In this document: piece after piece, positions 1 through 54,782 of the stretch
Layout: every line of letters starts with the position of its first letter
How positions within the stretch are numbered: the first letter of the stretch is position 1
NCBI RefSeq assembly: GCF_032884065.1
Contig: NC_088867.1
Coordinates: 44,393,453 to 44,457,452 of the forward strand
DNA: 64,000 bases
Reading direction: 5' to 3'
Source: Artemia franciscana
Taxonomy: Eukaryota; Arthropoda; Branchiopoda; Anostraca; Artemiidae
The notes under the pieces: generated by a model
Seen by the model: the letters and a program-made list of their open reading frames with translations, nothing else
What the model was told of the DNA's origin: nothing
Database searches by the model: none
Position numbers and translations under genes: made by a program

Positions 1-420
1 CCAGAAGTGTTTGATAACTCAGGCATTTGTCAATTATCAATTCAAGAGTGAAAATTTGGTCGAGGTATCCTCTACCCTTCCTAAAACTGCACTGTTGTTC
101 TCTTATCACTTTTTCTACAGCCTCTCTCAGTCTGAAAAATATGATATTACAAAGTAATTTGCTCTGTACGGAGACCAGGCTAATGCTTTGATATTCACCA
201 AATTCATTTTTATCACCTTTCTTATACAATGGTTTGATTAGGGTTTTCTTAAAGTTACTAGGTACTTTCTCTTTTTCAAAAATCATATTCTTAGTTTTCA
301 GTAGCTTATTTCTAACCTCAGAGCCACTACTCTTCATTAGTATTGTTAAAAAATAGTTTGAGCCACCTTGGTTAAGAATCTCTGTTTTGACGTTGAAATA
401 CTCTAGTACTGTAAAATATT
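1..420 (-). pseudogene. LINE reverse transcriptase fragment, cut by window edge
   Basis: On the minus strand one frame is open from about 420 down to base 1. It reads like the fingers and first palm part of a non-LTR reverse transcriptase: a PLYKKGDK-like motif, then ISLVSVQSKLL, then QCSFRKGRGYLDQIF. These correspond to the usual 'YRPISL..' and 'QxGFRxG' blocks of LINE ORF2. The catalytic YADD would lie outside the window. No stop was seen in this stretch, but it has no start and no endonuclease domain here, so I call it a partial element of unknown activity. Confidence 0.8.
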
Positions 421-1310
421 AGTGAATTTTTGGTATTATAAGAGCAAAAATAGCTGCACTCTTAACATTCGTTGCTGATTATAAGCATATAAGGGCTCAA
501 ATTTGTGACTATTAGTCATTTAAAAAGGAGTTAATAACAAACAATTAATTTTTTTTTAACGGGGCCTCTAAATCGCGTACTCTAAGTTTTTGGTTTTTAT
601 AATTGTTTTTATAATTTTCAATTTAGATTCCAAAATATCCATTGAAGTGCGAAAAAAATGTGACAGCTATTTCACTAATAAGCGCTGACATAGAAATTGA
701 TTCCCAATACTTTTTGTTTATTAATAACACTGGCTCTTGACATTTTACCATGTTTTCACAGTTCTGAAAACCTAGCACTTTACTGAAAACGCAGAACCAA
801 CGCAACAAAATAAAACTCGGGGCAGAATACCTTAAATAGCCTGTAGAAAATAAAAGACTAATTGGAAAGCTCTTGGTAGTGAAAGGAATGAAACACGAGT
901 ACATAGTATTTCGGTAAAAATTTACTTTATTATTTATCATTTTTTTCCTAGCGACATCTAAAGCTACTTTGGAAATTGAGTCAGATTTGACAAATTTAAA
1001 TTGATGAAACCCCTCTTTCTTTTTTGAGTCGCATTAGGCTCTTGCATTTCCCCTCTGTGAATTTTTGACTGTATCAATTCCTTTACAACTCGTTAAAACA
1101 CTTCTAAAACAAACAGTCCTACTCAAAATTTGACTGAATTCTGAAAACCGCCTACCAATTTATTTAGCAAGGATTTTCGAAATGTTGCTGACTGGTTTAA
1201 GCGAATATTGAAAACACTGGACCACTGTTACAATTCTAAGAAGAAATAGCTTGAAAGTTTTGTTTTGTTTAATTTGAATGTGTACCAGCATTTGAATGTG
1301 CTTTTAAAGA
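421..1310. other. Upstream flank of NELF-A, no gene recognised
   Basis: AT-rich sequence between the LINE fragment and the NELF-A start codon. It must hold the 5' UTR and promoter unless there is an upstream non-coding exon. I see no convincing TATA box or initiator and no coding signal beyond chance ORFs. Confidence 0.5.
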
Positions 1311-43941
<42,631 letters not shown>

Positions 43942-44930
43942 TATTATCTCTCAATTTTTTTTTTTTTTTTTTTTTTTTTGACAACTCTGTATATATTAAG
44001 ACACATTTTATGAAAGTGACATAAATTGACCAACTTTTTGTTGTTTATTTGTTGTATTTTTTGTAACAGGTGATGTCTAAATTAAGGATTAATAATAATA
44101 AGAACTCTGTTATAACTTTCTCAAAAATTATCAAATAATTGGCCTTTATTTGATAAATATGACTAAGAATTACTCTCCAAGAATTAGATTTGAATTCCAA
44201 AACGCGAATTTATCACAAGTCAATCCACTAGATTGACTGATACATTGATCAGTTTATAACGATTATTCCTAGAATAAGGATTTATAATAAGAATATAAAT
44301 AACTTACCATTGAAACTAAGAGAATTTTTTAGAGGTTGAAAAGGTCTATAGCTTAAAAGATTCTTTGACTGAAAACCCTCTTCCTTGCTTTTACACAAAA
44401 GCAAGTGCCAACAATTCCTGGAAGGTTTTTCACCTGATATACCGTGCATTCTAATTTTAACTGGCAAAAATCTTCTCTGTTTTCTCTGTTATTTATTTTC
44501 TCAGTCAATTTCGGCCCTATATGGATCATTGCAGCAACCCTTGTGAATTAAAATTGGGGATATCATTTCTGTATAAAATGGTCAAGATTCTTGTTGGGAT
44601 TTTAGTAATGGTACTGTGGGAATAAATTTTGCTGGGAGGTATTTCAGGCGATAGCCAGTGACTGAAAGAAACTTTCTGTCCCCCAGTTTGCATTTCTTCG
44701 TCTTCTTCTTTTTTAAGATATTAGGAAAAGGTGGGGAGAGGGCTTTTTCTCTCTATGTTTACTCTCTCTTTATTTTCTGCCTTCTCTTTTTATATCTGCA
44801 AGGGAGTTTTTTTTTCGCATTTATATTTTTCTTTGAATATTATCTACGTACAAGTTTTGTTTTCTCCTTTTTTTTGTACAAAAATATATAGTTCACTCTA
44901 GTTTAGAAATAAAAGCTTAATAGGGATAAA
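43942..44930. other. NELF-A 3' UTR and downstream flank
   Basis: Poly-T at 43957-43979, no ORF of note. The first AATAAA is at 44621, another at about 44906. Either could end the NELF-A mRNA. Confidence 0.45.
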
Positions 44931-45060
44931 TCCTTTATTAGATAGTGAAAACAACGACAAAATCTCTGGATATTTCGGTCACACAGTGTGGTCTTCAAAA
45001 ATACCTTCACTCTGTTGTAAAGAAAAATTGTATTGGCTGTAGTGTGAAGGCAATCTTGGT
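44920..45060 (-). mobile_element. PLE terminal segment (minus)
   Basis: Has AATAAATCCTTTATTA-like sequence, then on the minus strand TGAAGACCACACTGTGTGACC, GAAATATCC and TTTTGTCGTTG. This is a relative of the hammerhead-like PLE ends, with the first C of CTGA changed to T. Confidence 0.5.
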
Positions 45061-45294
45061 TCAACATGTAAATATCTAATTATGTTGAGATATCAATTAT
45101 ATTTTCAGCTATATTGAATACTCTTGTTATTTTCGAGAATTTTTAAATCTGAATTAGCTGTCTTAGATTGTCACTAGTTGGTCTCGTTTTTGTTATGTCG
45201 TATATATAGAATCAGCTTAAACTTTAAATTTAATATCCAAAGCAATTTCTCTACCTCCTTTTGTAGTTATTTTTTGATTAAGTAATACATTTAA

Positions 45295-45422
45295 CGACAC
45301 TTCTTGACTACAAAGGTTCCTGCATCGGTCCTGCAGTGCATTCCTACAGCATGATTTGATCTCTGGGTCCCGTATTACCAAGCTAAGGTCAAACTCATTG
45401 CGCCACCACAGGACGTTATTTT
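45295..45422 (-). mobile_element. tRNA-derived SINE head (minus)
   Basis: On the minus strand: A box TGGCGCAATGAG, then GCTTGGTAATACGGG, and B box GATCAAATC. It aligns with the head at 33595 over about 60 bp. Confidence 0.7.
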
Positions 45423-45451
45423 ATGACTAGTTTCCTTTTTTAATACTATTT

Positions 45452-45754
45452 GTGTTTTTTTGCTCGGGGGAGGGGGTCAAGTCTTATCATTTCTTGGTTG
45501 CTTTTCCATTTAGAAAGATAGCTTCTTCCTGGTGTTTAAAGCGCAAGAACATTACAGATTCTATGCCAGAAAGCATTCGGTGCAGCTACTCCGATCACTA
45601 CCTCATTGCAGGCTTTGGGTCACACAAGTACATTTCCCCGCAAAAACTTACACTTCTCCGTTGCTTAAAACGGTTCCAGGCGGCGGAAATTTTATTCCGA
45701 AGTCTTGATGTTAAATTGAAAAAACAAATCGTGGTTGCAGGACGCGTTGGGTAG
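45452..45754 (+). CDS. Unrecognised ORF, 100 codons
   Basis: I do not recognise it. The segment from about residue 38 (MPESIRCSYSDHYLIAGFGS) to residue 95 (LKKQIVV) has a balanced composition unlike the surrounding AT-rich DNA, and an acceptor-like TTTTCCATTTAG precedes AAAGATAGC at about 45515. It may be part of a dead mobile element or an exon of an unseen gene. It could also be chance. Confidence 0.2.
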   Translation: MFFCSGEGVKSYHFLVAFPFRKIASSWCLKRKNITDSMPESIRCSYSDHYLIAGFGSHKYISPQKLTLLRCLKRFQAAEILFRSLDVKLKKQIVVAGRVG

Positions 45755-48590
45755 AAACCTAAAGTAGACTATTGAAATTGCAGTCCCTTGCAGTTTCCTA
45801 CAGGAAATTAGCAGTCCCTTGGCTTGAACAACAAGGAAAATCCTTTGGCTTGAACAACAGGGAGAATCTTTTTTTATATAAATTAAAGCTAATTTAAACA
45901 GTCAGTTTGTGCTGGAAATAAGAAGACGAATGTCTTCTTTTTCAAACCGTTCATGGTAACAAACTATAAGTAAAAGGTGACAAATAATAATAGTAACCAA
46001 AGCTCTAAAAGCTGAATTTTTATGACAATATAAACGTCAAAAGAATTGGATTTTTATTATGATTCCAAAAAATGCAAAGTTTTCAGGTCTAAGTTTCTTC
46101 ATTAAAAGTATAGACCCTGAGAAAATTGGCCTCAAGGTTTGTGTTCACTGTCTAATTTTCGTTTTCTTTTTTTCTGCTCTACTGTGATCGACACGAGACA
46201 TTTATTTTGCTATTATTCCGTAGCCGAGATTCAGCGCTATCCATCTACTGAATTAATTTGTTTAAATTTGGTGTATATGGTTTTCTTTTCTTTTTTTAGA
46301 TTGAACGTACATTGATTAATGGTTGAAAATTATGCAAAAGGAAATTTTTATGCAAGTTTTGATCGTTCTCCAAGAAACAGTCTAAGTAACACCAAAATTC
46401 TAGCTTGGAGAATGGATAGATCTGAGATTAATGAATCCATTAATAGAAGTATGTTGTCCTTGTGTTGCAAGTTAAAGCTGCATGCTTGTCGCAAAATCGC
46501 CTGTTCCAGAGGGAACTTCAGTTTAAAAAAAGGAAAAGATCATAAAAATGGAGGGGGGGTGTAATATTGATGGAAATCATGCCATTCAGCATATCAGTGA
46601 GCCATACTACATAGGTTTTCAATCTCTATTTACAAAATACTGAATTAAAAAGAATTATCTGGAGGGATGTTTGTTTATTTGTTATTTTTTTCGAGAGATG
46701 ATCCGATCAGATTTCACACAGATACCTTGCATTAAAACTGATGTAGGACTGATTGAGATTTTGTTGTTATTTGTGGTAGAGCGCACCTAGCGAGGTTTGG
46801 AAGAATTCTTCAAAAAAGGTTGCTTTTAGCACTGTTTATAGCAAAGTTCTTAGGCGCATTCATCGTATTTTAAGCATAATGATTGGAGTGTGTGAAGAAT
46901 GAGGGAGGTTATGTTTTGCTTGGATACCTAGGTTCTTATGACTCTTAGATCTTCTGACAAAACACTACTAATTGTGTTTCTGTCTTGAATGTTTCCTTCT
47001 TCAATCGAGGATTTTATTTTATTTTTAGAAGTATTTTTGTTCCCAGTATATTAATCGGATTTGTCAGCATTTTACCTGAAGTTAATTGTAGTATAAGTTG
47101 TTTTTCTTCTTTTTTTCTAAAAAACATTTTTGTAAGTGTGAATTTTGTAAAAGTTAGGTATTTTAATCCTTTTTTCTCGGCTTAACAAAGGGAAAGTAAA
47201 AAGACATACATTACATCTCCTATGAACGTCCTTAGTTGGAATAATTATTCAAAGCAGATGCTCTTTCCAACCAAAAAAAAAACATATGATGCTACTACAT
47301 TTAGATTAGCTAATTGAAGTTTGAATATAAGGCTTAAAAGATAAATGAGGACAGTTTAGGCAAGTTTTGTTAGTTGTATTTAGGAGCTCTGAGAAAAAAC
47401 AAATATTTTTGAATTTGCTGTTGATCTTGCTTTTTTCTATTTTCTTTGTTTTTGTGATTTTTTTTAAACGATTTCCTTTGTTTTATAGAATGTTTATTGT
47501 CTTTGTCATACTCTGAATATGTTATTCTTTGAGAAATTTTGAATTAAAATCTTAACTGGTTGTTTAAAAAAAATTTCGAATTGAGCTTTCCGTTTTGCTA
47601 ATATTAGCTTTACTTGAACTTGTTTAGAACCCAAATGGATTACTCTGTTTGACCATCTAAGTACGATTTTCTGGTTGTATTCATGGACATTTCAGCTTGG
47701 ACTTGGTCATTTTGTACCCTACTTAAATTGTTTATATTTTGCTATTTTTATCTATTATTTCTTAGTTTTTGGCTGTATATTTATGAACGCTTAAAATTAA
47801 GTCCCAACCACACTCTTTGCCACAAATATGTAAAAATACATTTTAAGAGTTATACTTTTGGTTGGCTCAGTAATAATTGAATTGCCATATACCCTGCTTC
47901 ATGGTTGTTTGGATTTCCAAGGAAAAGACAAGTTGCAATTGGCAACAGTATTGAATGGAGAATAAGCTGATACTGCTCTTTTGTTATTACAGCGTTATTA
48001 CGCTGTTACTATAGCCTGAGGAATTTTAGGTAAATTAGGAATGGTGGTTCCATCTTTGTTGTTGAAGATTGTCATTTATAATAACTTTGAATAACCTGAA
48101 TATCTGTATTTGATTAACGTCTTCTAGCTTCGAATTTTACTTCTGTAACTGTGGGAGGGTGGATGATATTTGGATAGTAGAAGTTCTAAATTGTAAATGG
48201 GACAACATGAAAGAGATGTGTTTTATTATCTAAAAGGTCTTCTTTTTTTTTATTGGTGCAACAATGAATGGTTTGCCAGTTGATTTGCTTTGTCTTGAAA
48301 ACAAGGACTTGAAAGGTAGAAAATACTGATGAATAATTATTGTGTACAGTATTGATAAAAATAAATTAATTATTTCAAATATATTGACAAAAAAAGGATT
48401 CCTGGAAAACTCAAAAAGTAAAGCTACCTTGTTTGTGTTTTTCAAATTATGCTTTGTCAAGTTGTTGTCTTTTATTGTCCAGTAATGTCTTTGCGTAATT
48501 GAGACGGAAATATTTTTACTTTAAGTAAGAATCTAAACAACACAAACCTTCTTTTAGATGTGGGGAGGGGGGAGCGGATCTGTTTTCACT
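45755..48590. other. Intergenic, nothing recognised
   Basis: AT-rich with no protein similarity I can name. A frame at 46319-46564 is unrecognised and probably chance. Confidence 0.4.
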
Positions 48591-48689
48591 TTACAGATTT
48601 AATTTGATGCTTGCTATTGACAATCTAACGCGCTGGAACTCACAGTTAATGACTGACCTCTGGGAGATGTCCGGAAAAGTGATAAGTAA

Positions 48690-49430
48690 GAAAGGTTACA
48701 ACTAGGGTATTACTAGAGATGGCTAGGAGAACATAGGAACATTAAAAGTTTAGTAGTTAGAGAAGGTTTAGAGGTTCTTCCGCTAAGAAGTTATAAACTG
48801 GTGAATACGATTAGCTTCTGGGAGCGTATTGTGAAGATGCCACGAGTGTTGCTACTTAAATCTGCTTATTTAGAAAGTCTTAGTGATGAATCCCCAAGTT
48901 CATGGTTGCATCAAGTAAGGAGCTTTCACAAGATTGTGGAGTGGAAGAATTGTGGAATAATGAAATAGGAATAGATAAAGAGGTTCCAAAGATGATAGGA
49001 AGCATTTTACAAGGATCAAGAGGTATGGGTTTGGGAGTATGAAAGAAGCCTATCTGATTCCCTGCGCCCCTATGTAGCGGGGAAGGAGACATGAGGGAAA
49101 GGGGTTTTGTTTATGATGAATTTATAAAAAAAGGAATTGAAGTAAATTATTGAATTGAGAGGGAAAAGCTTACCACTTGGGGTAAGTAGGAAGTATTTAG
49201 GGAGGCGGCAAGGGCAGAATGGTCCTTAGTTTTGACCGATGTGTGGAAGTATGGATCAGACTGTCGGTCATGTGATGTATAAGCGTGAAGAACTGAGTGA
49301 GTTGCATAGTTTAAGGACAGAGTTGGCTTGATGAGAGGTAGCTGATGAATGCAATGAGTGATGAATGTTTTGCACCTGTTAACAATTTAGGACAATTTCT
49401 CAGGCCGACAAAGAAGTAGATTTTTTGATG
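48690..49430 (+). pseudogene. LINE ORF2 C-terminal remnant with zinc-finger tail
   Basis: Reads LEVLPLRSYKLVNTISFWER, IVKMPRVLLLKSAYLESLSD and SWLHQVRSFHKIVEWKNCG (48770-48960), a typical segment between RT and the terminal zinc finger. After frame breaks, CGSMDQTVGHVMYKREEL and LHSLRTELA (about 49240-49330) match the C..C...T..H finger region. Dead. Confidence 0.7.
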
Positions 49431-49694
49431 TGTATTTTTCACATGTGATTTGTGATTGTCAAGTACTGTCATTTGTTTAGAAGGGAATTTTATTTTGTAT
49501 TGGCATAGCCCTAGGACTTTTAGAGCGATAAAAAATATTATTTTTATCTTTGTATGTTTGAATGTATTTCAAAGGAAAGTACCAGAAATGTTAGTTAACA
49601 ACATTATAAGTGAATAGAAAATAGAAAAATTATAATTGTATCGACTGTTGGTAACAATTACTGAATTGCAAAAAAAAAACCAGCTAGAAATAGT

Positions 49695-49981
49695 TCACAC
49701 GAGCTTGAGGACATCATCCGGTTTATATTTTTTTTCGAGTGAATAAACCTCCGACATTAATTCCATCTCTGATATTTCGAATAATTCTGCTAACGTTTCG
49801 ACTAAAACAGCCAAACTATGAGGTATTTGGTGACGTACATATCGGAGCCAAACATTGATTCCTTTATAACCACTTGGTGAAACCTCATACAACGCTAGAG
49901 GTTGACAGGCCACTGGTAGGAGAAGTCTTTCAGGATCATCTTCCAAGTTATCAGATTCATGTGGAGATGCTTCCGTCAAAT
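49695..49981 (-). CDS. Unrecognised minus-strand gene, last exon
   Basis: Acceptor ATTATTTTAG, then AT completing a codon, 94 further codons and a stop at 49695. It encodes LTEASPHESDNLEDDPERLL, CQPLALYEVSPSGYKGINVW, RYVRHQIPHSLAVLVETLAE and a charged end KKYKPDDVLKLV. The composition is clearly protein-like and globular, with a helix-rich C-terminus. AATAAA on the minus strand at about 49493 could be the poly-A signal. I cannot name the family. Confidence 0.6.
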
Positions 49982-50814
49982 CTAAAATAATAGAAGCTCG
50001 AAATGAGTTAGTGCGAGATAAATATTTTTTTTTGTTCTTAATTTGCATTGCATGAGAATTAAGAGCTTATAATATTTTAACCCTAATGAGTTGAAAGGGA
50101 TTTTAATATGGTAAGGATGTAGCGTCCCTGGCCCTGATTATCACATAAATGTCCTTTCTATAACTCAATATTATCCCGTCTCTAAATTCTTTATTTCACC
50201 CTTGGCCCTAGCTATTAGTAAAATTAGCCAGTATCTCTGAAAATCTAGGCTAAAGGTGAGTCATCGCACTGGCTAAACACGGAATTTCAAAGATGGTAGA
50301 CGTGTGATCACAGCGAGTCTTTGAATCGATCGGCAGAATATCTCGTGCTCACCCACCGGCGTCCCTAATTGGTCAGAACCCCTGAGGCGGTAATATCGTT
50401 GAGGTATTTGCACATTTTTCAATTTTGTAAGCAGTCCTTTTTTGTTATCTGACGAGATAATAATAAGTTTATTACCATGTACCATTTCCTATATTTCATC
50501 TTCTCGCCTAGGTTGTAGGTTTTGGGAAGTTTGACACGATATTGTTCCTCCTATTTTGCTGATGTATCTTTTACGAGAGAAGATATCTGGAAGTGCGTCT
50601 CTATAGAATGAGCCAGTGTTGAGTATAGATAAGATTACCGGTTCGATTAAACCTAGAAATATTGCCCCCTTCCCACGCCCTACCACAGAGTGGTGGTCTG
50701 AAGTGACATGCGAGTAGAGCCGTCCAATGGAGATTTCCATCGAGAAATTTTCGCTGTTGAGAGACTATTCACTAGGTTATAATGACATAACCTTACAAGC
50801 CGTAGTCTACTTAC

Positions 50815-50875
50815 GGTGTTTATACGTAGGGTGTGGACTGTGAGCTTCAGTATTACTCTGGCCACCTCCTCTACC
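50815..50875 (-). CDS. Possible small exon of the same unrecognised gene
   Basis: A strong donor (ACC|GTAAGTAG, exon end 50815) and acceptors at 50876 or 50871. Starting at 50870, the frame (EVARVILKLTVHTLRINT) joins in phase to the 52498-52775 exon. Starting at 50875, a different frame (GRGGGQSNTEAHSPHPTYKH) joins in phase to the last exon. It cannot satisfy both, so a further exon is missing or this is not an exon. Confidence 0.25.
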
Positions 50876-50999
50876 CTTTACAAAAGAAAACATGAAAATG
50901 AAGGTTAATATCCAAAATTACTTTTTCTCTGCTTAGATTCAATTAGCTTTGCGATTCAGCTTTTTCAGTCTTATGCAAGCTATGATGGTAAAAGTTAAA

Positions 51000-51135
51000 G
51001 TTAGGTTAGCTTAGATTATTTTCGTTTAGGTTATGTTAGGTTGAATTTGGTTATAAATATCAGAAATGGGTTAAAAAATAGCCTAAGTTAACCTAACATG
51101 ACTTAACCAAACCTAATCTAACCCAACCTGTCATC
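51000..51135. repeat. TTAGGTT-rich inverted repeat
   Basis: Left: TTAGGTTAGCTTAGATT and TTTAGGTTATGTTAGGTTGA. Right: TAACCTAACATGACTTAACC and AAACCTAATCTAACCCAACC. The arms are complementary with a spacer of about 40 bp. It resembles arthropod TTAGG-like sequence but is too irregular for a telomeric tract. Confidence 0.6.
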
Positions 51136-51379
51136 ATCAAACCTTGCATTAAACTGACGTATATATTTAATATGCTTTCATTGTTTTATTTTTCTTAAAA
51201 TGTAAATTCGGCATATGTATCTCGTAACAGTCATTTTCAAACACTGATTAGACAAAAAAACATTCTCTAAAACAAAACAAAACTTTTCTAATCAAAGTAG
51301 AGAGTTAACTTAAACCCAAAACGATCACACATAAAGTCAATTAATAACTCAAACTGGAAACAAACATAACTTATTATAA

Positions 51380-51545
51380 ATAATGACGAAGACCACACTG
51401 CCTTTCCATAATACAACATCAAAAGAGAGAATAATGAGCCCTTAGATATAGGGCCGAAATATTCAAATAGGTTTTGTTGGTTCACTGTCTTGGGAAAAAA
51501 AGTCCTCATTATTCTCTCTTTTGTTGTTGACTTATTATAAATAAA
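51380..51545 (+). mobile_element. PLE terminal segment, degenerate
   Basis: GACGAAGACCACACTGCC, then AATGAGCCCTTAGATATAGG, GCCGAAATATTC and TTCACTGTCTTGGG, between inverted copies of AGAGAGAATAATGA. The first core strand of the hammerhead motif is lost here. Confidence 0.55.
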
Positions 51546-52497
51546 AAAAATCGAAAACAAGGCCAAATTGAAACACATCATCGAGTCAAACTAACACGAA
51601 CACAAATTACTACAAAAAACATTGGGACTGCCAACCCCTCAGACCCCTAAAAGCTAGAGATTTGGTTGAAATAGCACCACTTATAATATTTAACCCCAGC
51701 TAAATTGCCCGAAATAAATATCCCAAATAAATTGCAAAAAGTCTCTAAAATTCTGTTAGAAAAGTTTCAAGAATTTCGAATATTCAAAAGTTTCTAACAT
51801 TTCAAAAGTATTCTCGTATTCTGTTAAAAAAGTAGTATTGCGAGATTCGCAACACAACATCATGTGGTGTCATGACGGAAGTAGTGATAAACTTGGCAAA
51901 TCTCACATTCCTCCTTGTTTTGTGACAATTATTTTGGCTCTCAAAAAGTTACTACTACTAAAACGACTCCTGCCTATAACTCGCATTCACGTTACGTATG
52001 CAACGTTTTATACTAAGCTATTAAGTTACGTCACGTTAAGCATAACTTTTCACATTAAACAAGTCCTTTAATACTAGGCTAACATAAAAATCCATAAAAC
52101 TGTCATAATCATTTTCTTAAAGCATTACAGTCATCATAACCAGAGTATTCAAAAATAAAAAATATTGAATGAGGATGAAGATTGAAGATCTGATCGAGTG
52201 TGAAAGACTTTCTAGGAAAATTTTTTATGAATTTACTTTCAAAATCTATAAATTACTTACCCAAAAATATCACTTTATTGTTGCTATTGGCTTTTCCTTA
52301 ACGTAACATAAAGTAACACAACGTAAAATTCTATCTAGAGCTCGAATCTACTTGGTACTCCTTACGTTACGGACAAGATCAAACACGCAAGGTTACGTGA
52401 CGTAAAATAAAGTCTTAATTTATGTTAGTCTGAAAGGTTCTACGGTGTAGTGTCTAAGAACCATTAGAACAGTTCTAAAAACTTTAAAAAAAATTAC
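51546..52497. other. Intron of the minus-strand gene, nothing firm
   Basis: Holds ACGTTACGTA/TTACGTCACGTTA-type motifs at 51985-52035 and AACGTAACATAAAGTAACAC to TTACGTGACGTAAAATAA at 52299-52410, perhaps ends of a foldback element. Confidence 0.4.
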
Positions 52498-52775
52498 CAC
52501 ATAGAGTTCTTCCAGGAGTTTCAAAATAAAGAGACGAAAAATTTAGCGTAGGACGGTGACGACTGAAATCAACCTCAATTGGCAATAATTGTTTCGTGAA
52601 GTATATTTTGCCAACAAGCCCAGATGCTCGTTCAACCTTAACATTCCTGCGACTCATTTCGTTCACAAAAACATCAGGATCGAGAACATGCCTTAGTGAA
52701 CGGCTCCTACTAACTGGGACCGGTTTCATCGATATTTTTAAAGACTCTTTTTCTGACTTAGTCAATGACGCATAC
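52498..52775 (-). CDS. Unrecognised minus-strand gene, internal exon
   Basis: Acceptor TAATTTTTATAG, donor G|GTAATT; 278 nt, phase 2 in and 1 out. It encodes YASLTKSEKESLKISMKPVP, RSLRHVLDPDVFVNEMSRRN, VERASGLVGKIYFTKQLLPI and DFSRHRPTLNFSSLYFETPG. This is the most protein-like exon of the set, with no low complexity or stops. Its entering phase matches the 54654 donor. Function unknown. Confidence 0.65.
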
Positions 52776-54653
52776 CTATAAAAATTATCTTATTATTGTT
52801 AGTGAATACAGTGGGAAAAACTAAGCAAAACCGGACATTACGTACTCAGTAACCAAAAGAAGCTTTTATCCATTACAGGTTTTATTTTGGTTTTATTTTA
52901 TACCAACATCATCTGCGAAAATACCATAAGAATGTCAATAAAACAAGTAAGAAATAAGGAGAAAGTCAATGATATCAATAAGAGGTCTTTACATAGAAAA
53001 TGAGCAAGTCTTTTGTTAACCATGATTTTAGTGGGCTAAGTTACCTAAAAAAAAATTGCAGAATGAGAAATTCCTATAAGAAAAAGGAAATTTGAGGCTA
53101 AGACTGATCCCGTTGCATATCTAAAAAAAGGTGTTACATGAAATATGCATTCGTAAGGGGGAGGGGAAATGTACCGTACATACAATACTTCCTCTCCTTA
53201 AAAGACTAACAATGAACAAAAAAGCAAATTTAGGTAATGTGAAGGAAGAATGCGGCGCTTTTTTTTTTACAAGAAAGGATAACAGCAATGGTTTTCCTAC
53301 TTTCGCCCTCGCCCACTTACTTTTGATTTTTGGTCACTGGGGAAGGGAGATTGAAGAAGTACTCTAAGACAATTTTCCCCAAAATTTCTACCATACATAT
53401 CATTGACTTTTTTCTATTTTATGAGAAATCGGGGGATGGGGGGTAATAATAGAATAGTATTAAATTTATTGGATAGGCTAGTGACCCTTTGAAAAAATAT
53501 TATGGGGAAATATATGGGGTGTATTTTCAGTATCTAAAGGCTATTTTTATAGGCAAGAATATCTTATACATTGCTTCATCTGGAGGTTATAAATGACTAT
53601 TGAATATTCTTTTGAACAAGTCGACATGGAAAAAAGCTGATGTGATGAACACATCAGGAAGAATTTAGAAACTCGTTTTTACGGTTTAAACCATTTCTTG
53701 CATAGGCTAAAACGCCATAAATCATGATGATGCGAGCGTAGAGAATGAATAGCGAATATGTATAGCGATATAACAAATCCTCCAACGATTCGTCTCTTCT
53801 CTTTGGAAGTTTCCCATTATCTTTAGTTAATTTTTTTCTGCACGCAGTTTTTTTTATTATTATTGCTGAATTCACGGCGCTAGGTGCTTCCAAGAATCTA
53901 TTTTGCGGCTAGTTTTTTACATTACACTATTCCAAGGTTACAAATGACTGTTGAACCTTCTTCTGAAGGATTCGACAGGGGAAAAACTCTTTGTAACTTA
54001 AAGACAGTGGGACAAAATAAGGGGAGGTAAAAGTCCGGAGGTTAATACCACCTATTTTTGCACACCCCCCCCCTCCCTGAATTTGAAAATGACATAGATA
54101 TTATTTGATTTCTAATATACAATTTTTTTTTATTGCAAGGGTCAAAACACTATTTATTATGATGACACGATGATAGTATTGCCACCAGAGCAACATAGAA
54201 AATGTACCTTTTTTTCTTGATAATTATGGTTTTGATTTTTAGTTGGCCAGAAACCAACCAGAGTTTCCCCTCTTGAATAACTTGTATTTGTTCATCCTTT
54301 CACGCCAGCATAATGGAATTTACGGTGATTGAGGTAAGGTAACCAGGGGTGCAAGATGCAGGGGGACAAGCCCTTACCCCCAAGATTCTGAGAATAACAT
54401 TAACATTTGATAAAAAACATATTAATAATTAAGAAATTTTCAGTCAATTTAAAGTAACTTTTGGTTTTTTGTATTTTCACCAAACGAAAATCGATAAAAC
54501 CAACTCCCCTCCCCCCTAGATTTCATAAAGTTTGTTTTAAAAAATCACAGGCCTCCCTCGCAATTTCTTAAATTCGCCCCTAGTTGCTGTATCGTAAAAC
54601 AAATTAGGTTGTTAAACTGACAAGTAAGATACTCGTTATTTCGCTTTGTATAC
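52776..54653. other. Intron of the minus-strand gene
   Basis: A diverged direct repeat: GGTTATAAATGACTATTGAA (about 53586) and GGTTACAAATGACTGTTGAA (about 53936), each continuing for about 60 bp. Otherwise nothing recognised. Confidence 0.4.
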
Positions 54654-54782
54654 ATTGGTAATGGATTTGCTAGAAACGAACCTCCAGCGTCTGCCTGCGA
54701 ACTAAAAACGCCAGATGACAGAAACGGCTCTTGAAGATTTGTCAAAAGAGACGGAATTGTTAATGCAAAAATGATTGTGCAG
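54654..54782 (-). CDS. Unrecognised minus-strand gene, internal exon
   Basis: Acceptor CCCCCAATTGCAG, donor CCAAT|GTATAC; 129 nt, phase 2 in and 2 out, so AT joins G of the next exon to make Met. It encodes LTIPSLLTNLQEPFLSSGVF, SSQADAGGSFLANPLP. Just upstream another frame reads SSVAQSTSTSAAPPPIAAAQ and could join with a one-base change in a T run, so the 5' edge is uncertain. Confidence 0.5.

Noticed and set aside
50273-50740. Minus-strand frames 50273-50485 and 50489-50740 as exons
   Set aside because: They are protein-like in places, but no splice sites fit the phases of the neighbouring exons and no family is recognised.
51000-51135. True interstitial telomere tract
   Set aside because: The TTAGG-like motifs are irregular and inverted, not a head-to-tail array.
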